From an uncultured Candidatus Saccharibacteria bacterium (lineage in GTDB: Bacteria; Patescibacteriota; Saccharimonadia; Saccharimonadales; Saccharimonadaceae), in NCBI GenBank assembly GCA_937958235.1, contig CALFGG010000088.1, positions 1 through 16,783 on the forward strand: a DNA stretch of 16,783 nt. Direction: 5' to 3'. Below, piece by piece: positions 9,092 to 15,817 of the stretch. The translations under genes and the position numbers were made by a program. The notes under the pieces were generated by a model. The model saw nothing but the letters and a program-made list of their open reading frames with translations, was not told the DNA's origin and made no database searches. The stretch's first letter is position 1, and the number at the start of each line of letters is the position of its first letter.

Positions 9092-9214
9092 ATGAGGGAA
9101 AGGAAAAGTATAGTAATGAAACCTGTCGCATTAAGAATAATGCACCCAGAATTATATGATAGAATTAATACACTATCTAAGGAACAGGATCTGTCTATCA
9201 ATATGACTATATAA
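9092..9214 (+). pseudogene. Truncated ribbon-helix-helix-like mini-ORF
   Basis: ATG at 9092 (or the in-frame ATG at 9116) opens a 40- or 32-codon frame ending in TAA at 9212-9214. The peptide contains VALRIMHPELYDRINTLSKE followed by QDLSINMTI, which has the shape of an Arc/CopG/ribbon-helix-helix DNA-binding protein: a short beta strand, a first helix, and the beginning of the second helix after a Ser-Ile-Asn turn. Functional proteins of this fold are normally 45 residues or more, and here the second helix is cut by the stop. After the stop another frame continues with a few plausible residues (IIKKI) before its own stop, so a frameshift is possible. Such proteins often act as antitoxins or plasmid/phage repressors. 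Read as a decayed remnant; fold assignment is by eye. Confidence 0.35.
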
Positions 9215-9283
9215 TCAAAAAGATATAAAAATAATTAAGCTGAACCAGGTAGTGTACATTATATTGATCATTACATACAGTAT

Positions 9284-9573
9284 TCACAACCTATGCAACA
9301 TTTTAGTAGGAGTTCTATGCCTTAATCCTAAATGTATACGTTTATAGTTATAAAGACCAATATAACTAAGGTTTTTATTATCTAATTTCCTTAATGATTC
9401 ACATCCTAAGCAATAATATCCAGTATCTCTTCTTGTATTGTTCGGTTAAATCTCTCTATATAGGTATTATTATTGTGTCTTCCGAGCCCCGTATGGCTAA
9501 TCTTAATTCCATTGTTTTTCTAATTTTATTTCAAATAAACTATATATCGATTCTGCCAGTGCTTATATTTAGG
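9284..9573 (-). pseudogene. Remnant of an IS3/IS481-type transposase (DDE integrase-core C-terminus)
   Basis: On the minus strand the sequence reads, with interruptions, as the end of an rve-type transposase. One frame gives PKYKHWQNRYIVYLK, two stops, then GIKISHTGLGRHNNNTYIER directly followed by FNRTIQEEILD. A one-base shift is then needed to continue as YYCLGCESLRKLDNKNLSYI, then GLYNYKRIHLGLRHRTPTKM, ending at TGA 9286-9284. ERFNRTIQEE and the YN..R.H.GL..RTP ending are diagnostic of the C-terminal part of the IS3/IS481 integrase core, which carries the last Glu of the DDE triad. The N-terminal two thirds are missing, and the element stops one or a few bases from the reverse transcriptase stop codon, so it is a dead scar. 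TGAACC at 9241 could be what is left of a terminal inverted repeat. Confidence 0.8.
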
Positions 9574-9577
9574 TAAG

Positions 9578-10567
9578 TTATAATTTTGTGTTAATTAATG
9601 GATTGCTATTACTGGTTAATTTATCATAAGTCTGTCTAAGTTCATTCATTTTTGAAACTAAATCTTCAATCACTTCTTTATATTTTTCATTATTATCATG
9701 CTGGCCAAGATAATTTAATGTACCTATTGCTGATTCGATTTTTTTAATAGCTCCTAATAGACCATTCTTTGACTCTCTATCACATTTATGATATGACTTT
9801 TTAGCAATAAAAACACGAGCCCTAGCCTTATTTCTGTACTTTTTTGGAACAATAATCTTTCCATTATGAATTCTTAGCCCAAGAATTTGATTAGAGTTAA
9901 CAGGTATAATCTTAGTTTTGTTCTCGTTTATTGCGAGGCCAATATTCTCCATCTCTTGCCTAATAAGAGTTTCGACATTACGTAATATACCCCTATTACT
10001 ACAGGAGAACTGTAAATCATCGCAGTATCTTGTGTACTTAATTAAGGGGGTAAGATTATTATGAAAAAGAATATTTTTTATCTTGTTATCTATTTTTTTC
10101 CCGACTATTTCAGCGATGCGCGGACTGGCATGAAGACCTCTTCTTAGTCTATTATTGTTATCAAAATATATTGGTTCTATGAGAAACATTAATGATTCTG
10201 GTAATTTATCCTTCACCATATCAAACGAAATTGTTTCGAAATATTTAGAAATGTCGAGCCGCAGTAAAAATTTATTATGAATATGTTGGACCGCTATATC
10301 TTCAACGGTATGATTTTTTTCAAATTCTAAGAAAGAGACTTTGTTCTCCAAAGGATCCTTGTGAGTTTTAAAATATTTTGCTAAAGCAGAGTCCATCCAT
10401 TTATCAAGTAATTTAGATTGAGAATTACGCTGTGTGTCTATGTGGGACCAATAAAACCCAGACCACAATAAATACTTAATAGGGGAATTGATGAAATCAA
10501 GTAAAAAACACTCAGACACTGTCGCTTCTTTTGCAATTTCTTTTATTCTTTTATCAGAATTATTCAT
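9578..10567 (-). CDS. Retron-like reverse transcriptase
   Basis: 329 aa from the ATG at 10567-10565; the frame extends 10 codons further to a TTG at 10597, but that lies in a structured RNA. RT motifs (my numbering): HTVEDIAVQH leading to LLRLDISKYFETI with catalytic Asp105 (motif A); RRGLHASPRIAEIV (144-155, motif B, in place of the common QGxxxSP); YTRYCDDLQFS with Tyr181-Asp184 (motif C, YxDD); GLAINENKTKI (210-220, motif D); ILGLRIHNGKI (228-238) where retron RTs often have VTGL; then a basic C-terminal thumb-like region. The N-terminal fingers are odd: I cannot find the usual basic K..G..R.I stretch. It has no maturase, Cas1 or nuclease domain. It is the second gene of a two-gene operon, after the 227-aa ORF and a folded RNA. 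A retron, DRT/unknown-group or other defence RT are all possible; assignment to a subgroup needs a tree. Confidence 0.85.
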   Translation of the reverse strand: MNNSDKRIKEIAKEATVSECFLLDFINSPIKYLLWSGFYWSHIDTQRNSQSKLLDKWMDSALAKYFKTHKDPLENKVSFLEFEKNHTVEDIAVQHIHNKFLLRLDISKYFETISFDMVKDKLPESLMFLIEPIYFDNNNRLRRGLHASPRIAEIVGKKIDNKIKNILFHNNLTPLIKYTRYCDDLQFSCSNRGILRNVETLIRQEMENIGLAINENKTKIIPVNSNQILGLRIHNGKIIVPKKYRNKARARVFIAKKSYHKCDRESKNGLLGAIKKIESAIGTLNYLGQHDNNEKYKEVIEDLVSKMNELRQTYDKLTSNSNPLINTKL

Positions 10568-10580
10568 AAACAAACTCAGT

Positions 10581-10649
10581 GCGAGACTGCACTGCAATGA
10601 CGGGTCGTGCGATCAGTATGCAAAGTCTGGATTCAGACCAGCGTCTCGC
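10581..10649 (-). ncRNA. Candidate structured RNA between the two genes of the RT operon
   Basis: On the minus strand, GCGAGAC (10649-10643) pairs perfectly with GTCTCGC (10587-10581), closing a 69-nt element. Inside are two hairpins: GTCTG/CAGAC (10638-10634 with 10629-10625, loop AATC), and TGC plus ACTG (10622-10620, 10617-10614) pairing with CAGTGCA (10594-10588), with a further ACG/CGT pairing in its loop. This makes a three-way junction that fills most of the 86 bases between the upstream stop (TAA, 10656-10654) and the RT ATG. An RNA flanked by an inverted repeat just upstream of an RT gene recalls the msr-msd of retrons, but it is far shorter than known ones and has no long msd stem. 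It may instead be a translational control element. Confidence 0.5.
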
Positions 10650-10653
10650 TCCT

Positions 10654-11337
10654 TTATTGTAACATATTCTCTCGAGTTAAAACTATTGGACGCGAAGTTT
10701 TTCCCATCCAAATACACTGAAGGCGGATTAAGTTTCTAATTTTATTGTAGGCTTCTTTTTTCTTATTATCTGGAGTGCGATCAAGATAAGAAGAAAACAT
10801 AGCACAAAACAGATCTGGTAAAATAGTATAAGCCGATTTTTCTAATAATGAAGAGCACTTGATTAAATTTTTGTATGTATCTGCATTTTCTATAAAAAAT
10901 AACGTATTATCAATGTAATTAACTTTAGTAAAATTTAATGCTTTTGTAAGAAATATTTGCTTAGCTTCTTCTTGATGAACATTACATCCGCAATAGGCTA
11001 TAAAAATTTTTACTGTAGGACGTATATTTACGGTCGTCTCAATAATTTCGTCTATAAAATTGTTTGTAATATCGGTTAAGTGGTATTTTCCTCTATGGTC
11101 ACTATTCTTCCATTTTTCATAAAGGTGATCTAATTGTTTTTCTGTTTCTTGATTAAGTATAACCTCCACAAAACTAAAGACATAGCGCATTAGATATTTA
11201 TCAATTTGTTTTACATTCTCATCAATAAATACCCTTAGTGGAGTATTGTTTTCTGGTCTTCTGCAGTCAGATGTCTTCATATTCTGTTTTGTTCCTAAAA
11301 TTGCAAGTCTTAATTGTCCGTAATCTTTTTCAAACAC
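10654..11337 (-). CDS. Unrecognised protein encoded upstream of the reverse transcriptase
   Basis: 227 aa from the GTG at 11337-11335; no ATG exists in the open frame above it, which is closed by a TAA about 40 bases further up. I do not recognise the family. It looks soluble: no signal peptide and no membrane helix. It reads as mostly alpha-helical and charged, with a segment RPTVKIFIAYCGCNVHQEEA near the middle that may be a beta strand followed by a Cys-x-Cys, and a basic C-terminus (KKKEAYNKIRNLIRLQCIW). No nuclease, HEPN, TIR, ATPase or helix-turn-helix motif is obvious. It shares a strand with the RT, ends 86 bases before the RT ATG, and has its own -10 box upstream, so it is probably the first gene of the operon and the partner of the RT. 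By analogy with retrons and other RT defence systems it could be an effector or accessory protein, but nothing in the sequence proves this. Confidence 0.75.
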   Translation of the reverse strand: MFEKDYGQLRLAILGTKQNMKTSDCRRPENNTPLRVFIDENVKQIDKYLMRYVFSFVEVILNQETEKQLDHLYEKWKNSDHRGKYHLTDITNNFIDEIIETTVNIRPTVKIFIAYCGCNVHQEEAKQIFLTKALNFTKVNYIDNTLFFIENADTYKNLIKCSSLLEKSAYTILPDLFCAMFSSYLDRTPDNKKKEAYNKIRNLIRLQCIWMGKTSRPIVLTRENMLQ

Positions 11338-11404
11338 TTTTTCGTACTTATAATTTGTTATGCGATGAAAAACTAATTACTATCCCCATTATATCAAAGT
11401 GTTT
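11332..11404. repeat. 9-bp inverted repeat bracketing the promoter and start of the RT operon
   Basis: AAACACTTT (11332-11340) is perfectly complementary to AAAGTGTTT (11396-11404), with 55 bases between. One arm contains the GTG start of the 227-aa ORF; the other lies immediately upstream of its -10 box. Because one arm precedes the expected transcript start, it would act as DNA, for example as a paired operator. It could be chance in AT-rich sequence. Confidence 0.4.
11388..11393 (-). promoter_or_regulatory. -10 box for the RT operon
   Basis: A perfect TATAAT on the minus strand (11393-11388), about 50 bases before the GTG of the 227-aa ORF. No good -35 box is seen at 16-18 bases (AGCTAA at best), so the promoter is either weak or activator-dependent. 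Confidence 0.45.
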
Positions 11405-11594
11405 TGAGGATTAGCTGTCTGAACAACTCATGGAGAACCAACAACTTAAAAAAGAAAACTCAAAAAATATATTTTAAATTTCAATAGCTTGAATTAATGC
11501 TAAGAAAATGAAAAAATACACATAACAATCTAGAATTATTCTGTTACAAAGATGATAGTGGAGCTCAGTATCCAATGCTTGCATCTAGCTCTAG
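11405..11594. other. Intergenic region between divergent accessory operons, no gene recognised
   Basis: AT-rich with many stops. The only coding-like piece is a 28-codon open stretch on the plus strand (11512-11598) that lacks a start codon. No repeats or RNA structures stand out. Confidence 0.5.
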
Positions 11595-11623
11595 TTGACC
11601 CCCCATTAATTTAATGTTAGTAT
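11595..11623 (+). promoter_or_regulatory. Sigma70-like promoter for a short RNA upstream of cas12a
   Basis: TTGACC (11595-11600) and TAGTAT (11618-11623) are separated by exactly 17 bases. Transcription would start near 11630, only a few bases before the terminator-like hairpin at 11633-11678. No protein gene is in a position to be served by it, which suggests an RNA product or an attenuated leader. Confidence 0.5.
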
Positions 11624-11632
11624 ATAGATATT

Positions 11633-11678
11633 AAAGCCTCCCCCCGATATTGTTTCGGGACTAGGAGGTTTTATTTTT
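11633..11678 (+). terminator. Intrinsic terminator/attenuator hairpin
   Basis: CCTCC (11637-11641) pairs with GGAGG (11664-11668), extended outward by A-T pairs between AAA (11633-11635) and the T-run. Inside, CCCGA (11643-11647) pairs with TCGGG (11655-11659). The stem is followed by TTTTATTTTTT. No plus-strand gene precedes it for over 2 kb, so it must act on transcripts from the promoter at 11595-11623. Confidence 0.65.
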
Positions 11679-11708
11679 TACTAAATCATGGTAGTATATG
11701 TCCAAGCC

Positions 11709-11737
11709 CTGGCGGAGGTTCTAGACAACCCCGCCAG
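11709..11737 (+). other. GC-rich hairpin in the cas12a upstream region
   Basis: CTGGCGG (11709-11715) pairs perfectly with CCGCCAG (11731-11737), and GGTT (11717-11720) with AACC (11727-11730), giving 11 base pairs with one bulged A and a 6-base loop. It is strikingly GC-rich compared with its surroundings. It has no T-run, so it is not a terminator by itself; it may be part of a small structured RNA ending at 11766. Confidence 0.55.
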
Positions 11738-11742
11738 TGTAG

Positions 11743-11766
11743 CCACGCTTCGCCGTGGTATTTTTA
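11743..11766 (+). terminator. Second intrinsic terminator upstream of cas12a
   Basis: CCACG (11743-11747) pairs with CGTGG (11754-11758) around CTTCGC, followed by TATTTTTATT. Together with the hairpin just before it, this could be the 3' end of a roughly 130-nt RNA started near 11630 by read-through of the first terminator. Confidence 0.55.
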
Positions 11767-11849
11767 TTCCAAAAAATGATCAGAATAATTTAGATCTCAT
11801 CCAATTCTTTAAAAAATAAATACAATATTACCCATTAATATAAAAAGTG

Positions 11850-11858
11850 TGCTATTAT
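11850..11858 (+). promoter_or_regulatory. Extended -10 promoter of the cas operon
   Basis: TGCTATTAT, an extended -10 (TG, one base, TATTAT at 11853-11858), with no convincing -35. Transcription would start near 11865, leaving a 5' leader of about 57 bases before the cas12a ATG. Confidence 0.45.
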
Positions 11859-11869
11859 CAAACCAACAA

Positions 11870-11894
11870 CCACAGTAGAACTGTATAAATGTGG
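11870..11894 (+). promoter_or_regulatory. Alternative hairpins in the cas12a 5' leader
   Basis: CCACA (11870-11874) can pair with TGTGG (11890-11894); alternatively ACAGT (11872-11876) pairs with ACTGT (11880-11884) around a 3-base loop. The two use the same bases and exclude each other. Stems are short, so this is a weak call. Confidence 0.25.
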
Positions 11895-11921
11895 CTATAT
11901 AAAATTTAAATAAGGAGGAAT

Positions 11922-14900
11922 ATGGTGTCCGATAACGAAAACGCACCAACCTTTAATAGCCTAACAAATCTTTACAGCGTGTCAAAAACACTTAGATTTG
12001 AACTTAAACCACAATATTCAACCCTAGATCACATCAGGGCTGATCAAATTGTCGACAAAGGTGAGGATCTTAAAAATCATTATAAAATTTTCAAGAAAAT
12101 TCTAGACCAGGTCTTTTCAAGGATTATTAACGATAGTTTAGATAAGACTTATCTCGATCAAAAATATATTTCCATCTATCAAGACCTTGCATTTAAGCAT
12201 CGAGATCAGCTTACGGATAAAGATCGCGCAGAACTAAAGACCTTAAAAGAAACTCTCAAAAAGCAAATCGATAAAAGCCTCGATCATAAAGATAAAAAGG
12301 CCATCTTCAGTGATCCTGTTAAATTCCTCATCGATAATGAATCGATCTTTGCCGACTTAATTGGGGATAATCGCCCTAGCATCGAAGCCTTTAACCGTCA
12401 AAAAGGCTATCTTTCTGGTTACCTCCAGAATCGTGCTAATATTTTCGATCACACTACAAATGAGACTTCTGTCGCATTTCGTATCGTCGAAGAGAATCTC
12501 GCTATCTTTTTAAATAATCGCATCACATTGCAGCATTTTCTCAAGAAAGTTGCAGATAAGGATGGTTTATCAAAATCTCTACAAGAGGCACTATCTCAGT
12601 TAGGTTTCAAGTTAAAGCTCGAAGACCTTCTTTCTCTTGATTATTTCAATCGTACTCTATCTCAACCCGGCATCGATCAATACAATCTACTAATCTCAGG
12701 CAAGATCCTAGAAAATGGGATAAAGTTACAGGGGATTAACGAGATTCTCAACCAATATCTCCAACAACATCAAGAAGAGAAACTACATAAAATCAAACTC
12801 AAGCAACTCTATAAGCAAATTCTCTCAGAATCAAAGACCGAATCATTTACTCTTGATTTTGTGGAAGACAATAAAGGACTTGCTACTATGCTCCTGCAAT
12901 TTACCGATTTTGTAAACCAGTTGATCGAAGAAAAAATGCCTCTCCTTGGTATGATTCAGGAACTAAAAAATGGCTCAGTTTCAGTCGAGTCACTTTCTCG
13001 ACTCCATCTCAATCGCAAAAATATCAAGCGACTCTCTAATTTTATCTATAAAGACTACGGCTATATTGAGCAATCTTTAGAGGAAAATTTTCTCTCAACG
13101 GTTGAAGGTAAGATTACTAAGAAGATTCTCGAGGAACATCGCAAACAGGATATTTTTACATTCCATGAAATTTTAGTTGCCTTGCAAAAGCAGCAATATG
13201 AAAAGAGTGGAAAATTAGAGTCCGCGGATCAGCTTTTACTTCCTGGTATCGTTGACTTCGTCTACCAGAATTTGGATTGTGAATACTCCGCCTTAATCGA
13301 GAAAGTCAAGTCAGAAAAACAACCACTTCTCGACCTTTTTAAAGAAAAGCAATTGTTGGAAGACCAAAACACAGAATCTCATGCTTCCAAATATTCTGAT
13401 CGTCCATTCAACGATCACGAAATAAAGATCATTAAAACTACTCTGGATTTTTATAAAAACTTACAGAATAATCTCGCACTCCTCCAAATTTCGGATGAAA
13501 ACCTTAAACTAGATTCCGAATTTTATTCTGAGTTTGATGAATTTTATCAAGACCTCAAGAACATTATCCCAGTCTATAATAAGTCTAGAAATTTTCTTAC
13601 TAAAAAACCTTTCTCGACCGAAAAGACCAAGCTCATCTTCAATAGCCCACAGCTACTTGACGGATGGAGCAAATCAAAAGAGTCGGATTGTTTAGGTACT
13701 ATTTTTATCAAAGATGGTAAATATTATATTGGAATTATTAATAGCTCTACCAACGCAAAAAAGACTTTATTTGAACCTCACAATTTCGCAAGTCTCGACC
13801 AAAGTCAATATTTTGAAAAGATGAATCTTTTCTTCCTTTCGGACTTGAAGCGAGATTTCCCTAAGAAATATTTCTCTGAAAAATGGCATAATCAGCACCC
13901 AGTACCAGCCGATCTTCGAGAAAAATATGATTACTATCGAATCGATGAACATAAGGATGAGCGCAAAAATGATATCAAGTACCATCAACAGCTCATTGCC
14001 TATTATCAGAATTGTCTTAAGAAAGACGCAGAATGGCAGATTTATCAATTCAGATATAAATCCCCAGAGGAATATTCGGATGTTAATGAATTCCTGTCCG
14101 AGCTTACTCCAAATACCTATAAAATGGAGTTCACTAAAATTCCAGCCGAATATATTAGAAAACTTGTTGACGATGGTAAGTTGTATTTCTTCCAGATTTA
14201 CTCCAAAGATTTTTCTGAATTTGCAAAAGGTAAGCCAAACCTCCATACACTTTATCTAAAAGCAGTTTTTGATCAGAAAAATGCGGAAGAGTTCAACTAT
14301 AATTATAAGATTTCTGGTAGTGCCGAAATCTTCTATCGCCCAGCCAGTATTGAGGTTCGTGTTACACATCCAAAAAATCAACCAATCAAGAATAAGAATA
14401 AAAATAACCCAAAGACCGAATCTGTCTTCCAATATAACCTATGTAAGGACCGTCGTTATATGTCAGATAAATTCTTCTTACATCTTCCAGTCGAATTAAA
14501 TCGTACTCCATTGCTCCCTAACGATTCCTCGGTAAATAGTATGGTTAATCAAGTCGTTAGTTCTCGTAATCAGAATTATTTCCTTGGTATCGATCGAGGT
14601 GAAAGACATTTGATCTATTTAGTTCTGATCGACCAAAACGGTAAAATTATTAAACAGCAAACCTTAAATCAGATTACTAGCTCATATCAAGAAAAAGCTA
14701 ATAATCAAACCGTTGAAGTTGTTACAGATTATCATGATTTACTAAATGATAAGGAGAAGCTGCGAAAGAAGAATCTCCAAGAATGGCAATCCGTTGAAAA
14801 TATCAAGGAATTAAAGGCCGGGTACCTAAGTAATGTGGTAAATGAAATCGGTAAAATTGTTATCGAATATCAGCCAGTTATTATGCTGGAGAATCTTAAT

Positions 14901-15800
14901 ACTGGTTTCAAAAACTCGCGTATCAAAATTGAAAAACAAGTATATCAAAAATTCGAGAAGGCACTTATTGATAAGTTTAATTACTTTATGCGAAAAGATC
15001 TCGATCCTTCGGCTATCGGTGGGCTCTATCATGCCTTGCAGTTAACAAAAGAATATTCCAAACAGTATAACGGCAAGCAAAATGGCATCATCTACTACAT
15101 CCCTGCAAGCTATACCAGTAATATTGATCCAACCACCGGCTTTATCTCGGCCTTCATACAGACAAGATATGAAAACGTCGAGAAGGCAAAAGCCTTAATT
15201 GAAAAGTTTAACGATATTACTTATGACGCAGACGAATCTCTTTTCTGCTTCACTGCAGATTATAAGAAATTTAGTCCCGAGGCCAAACTTTGGCAGCAGA
15301 ATGTGTGGCAGATTTATACTAATGGTGACCGTATTTATACGTTTAGGGATAAAGAAGAGTGGCAAAGTAAAAGCTATATCCTCGTTGACGAGTTTAAGGA
15401 TCTTTTTGTTAAATATCAAATCAATTACCATAATAATCTAAAAACACAGATCTTGTCGCAAACTGACGCTGGATTCTTCAAACAACTCCTCTTCTTGTTG
15501 CGATTAACCTTACAAATGCGGAATAGTCGTACCATCGATTCAAACGAAGTAAATATTGATACTAAAAAACGTGAGAACGATTATATTATTTCTCCAGTTA
15601 AGAATCAGTATGGTAAGTTTTATGATTCTCGCAAAGATTATATGGATTGGCCAGAAAATGCTGATGCGAATGGGGCATACAATATTGCTAGAAAAGGCCT
15701 CATCACGTTGAAGCATCTAAAAGAAGGTCTTCCTGAAAAACGTATTTGTGATATATCAACCGAAGAATGGGTCCAATTTATCGAAGAGCTAAATAAATAA
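11922..15800 (+). CDS. cas12a: CRISPR-associated nuclease Cas12a (Cpf1), type V-A
   Basis: 1292 aa, normal length for Cas12a (about 1200-1350). It is the single-protein effector of type V-A systems: it processes its own crRNA, binds T-rich PAMs and cuts DNA with one RuvC site. N-terminus NLYSVSKTLRFELKP is the family's WED-I start, followed by the long helical REC lobe. KGKPNLHTLYLKAVFD and VTHPKNQ mark the WED/processing region; His816 corresponds to the crRNA-processing His. RuvC-I is FLGIDRGERHL (Asp891), RuvC-II IMLENLNTGFK (Glu990) and RuvC-III ENADANGAYNIA (Asp1248). The Nuc-domain Arg of TLQMRNS is Arg1200. All key residues are present, so the enzyme should be active. ATG 11922 follows AAGGAGG (11912-11918) by only 3 bases; the GTG at 11925 has better spacing and may be the real start. 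cas4 follows after 17 bases. Confidence 0.97.
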   Translation: MVSDNENAPTFNSLTNLYSVSKTLRFELKPQYSTLDHIRADQIVDKGEDLKNHYKIFKKILDQVFSRIINDSLDKTYLDQKYISIYQDLAFKHRDQLTDKDRAELKTLKETLKKQIDKSLDHKDKKAIFSDPVKFLIDNESIFADLIGDNRPSIEAFNRQKGYLSGYLQNRANIFDHTTNETSVAFRIVEENLAIFLNNRITLQHFLKKVADKDGLSKSLQEALSQLGFKLKLEDLLSLDYFNRTLSQPGIDQYNLLISGKILENGIKLQGINEILNQYLQQHQEEKLHKIKLKQLYKQILSESKTESFTLDFVEDNKGLATMLLQFTDFVNQLIEEKMPLLGMIQELKNGSVSVESLSRLHLNRKNIKRLSNFIYKDYGYIEQSLEENFLSTVEGKITKKILEEHRKQDIFTFHEILVALQKQQYEKSGKLESADQLLLPGIVDFVYQNLDCEYSALIEKVKSEKQPLLDLFKEKQLLEDQNTESHASKYSDRPFNDHEIKIIKTTLDFYKNLQNNLALLQISDENLKLDSEFYSEFDEFYQDLKNIIPVYNKSRNFLTKKPFSTEKTKLIFNSPQLLDGWSKSKESDCLGTIFIKDGKYYIGIINSSTNAKKTLFEPHNFASLDQSQYFEKMNLFFLSDLKRDFPKKYFSEKWHNQHPVPADLREKYDYYRIDEHKDERKNDIKYHQQLIAYYQNCLKKDAEWQIYQFRYKSPEEYSDVNEFLSELTPNTYKMEFTKIPAEYIRKLVDDGKLYFFQIYSKDFSEFAKGKPNLHTLYLKAVFDQKNAEEFNYNYKISGSAEIFYRPASIEVRVTHPKNQPIKNKNKNNPKTESVFQYNLCKDRRYMSDKFFLHLPVELNRTPLLPNDSSVNSMVNQVVSSRNQNYFLGIDRGERHLIYLVLIDQNGKIIKQQTLNQITSSYQEKANNQTVEVVTDYHDLLNDKEKLRKKNLQEWQSVENIKELKAGYLSNVVNEIGKIVIEYQPVIMLENLNTGFKNSRIKIEKQVYQKFEKALIDKFNYFMRKDLDPSAIGGLYHALQLTKEYSKQYNGKQNGIIYYIPASYTSNIDPTTGFISAFIQTRYENVEKAKALIEKFNDITYDADESLFCFTADYKKFSPEAKLWQQNVWQIYTNGDRIYTFRDKEEWQSKSYILVDEFKDLFVKYQINYHNNLKTQILSQTDAGFFKQLLFLLRLTLQMRNSRTIDSNEVNIDTKKRENDYIISPVKNQYGKFYDSRKDYMDWPENADANGAYNIARKGLITLKHLKEGLPEKRICDISTEEWVQFIEELNK

Positions 15801-15817
15801 GGAAAAAGGGGTAGAGA

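Noticed and set aside
10581..10649. A tRNA gene, because of the 7-bp closing stem
   Set aside because: Only 69 nt, no T-arm motif, no anticodon arm of normal form, and no CCA end; the hairpins do not sit in cloverleaf positions.
10581..10649. A full retron msr-msd
   Set aside because: Too short and without a long msd stem; reported only as a candidate RNA.
11512..11598. 28-codon open stretch with coding-like residues (YKDDSGAQYPML)
   Set aside because: No start codon, no Shine-Dalgarno and no recognised family; at most a decayed gene fragment.
11340..11921. A CRISPR array or leader upstream of cas12a
   Set aside because: No direct repeats are found; the structures are single hairpins and terminators.
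13767..14246. 159-codon minus-strand open frame inside cas12a, with smaller ones nearby
   Set aside because: Lies within an intact cas12a; composition is the mirror of its AT-rich codons, and it has no recognisable domain.
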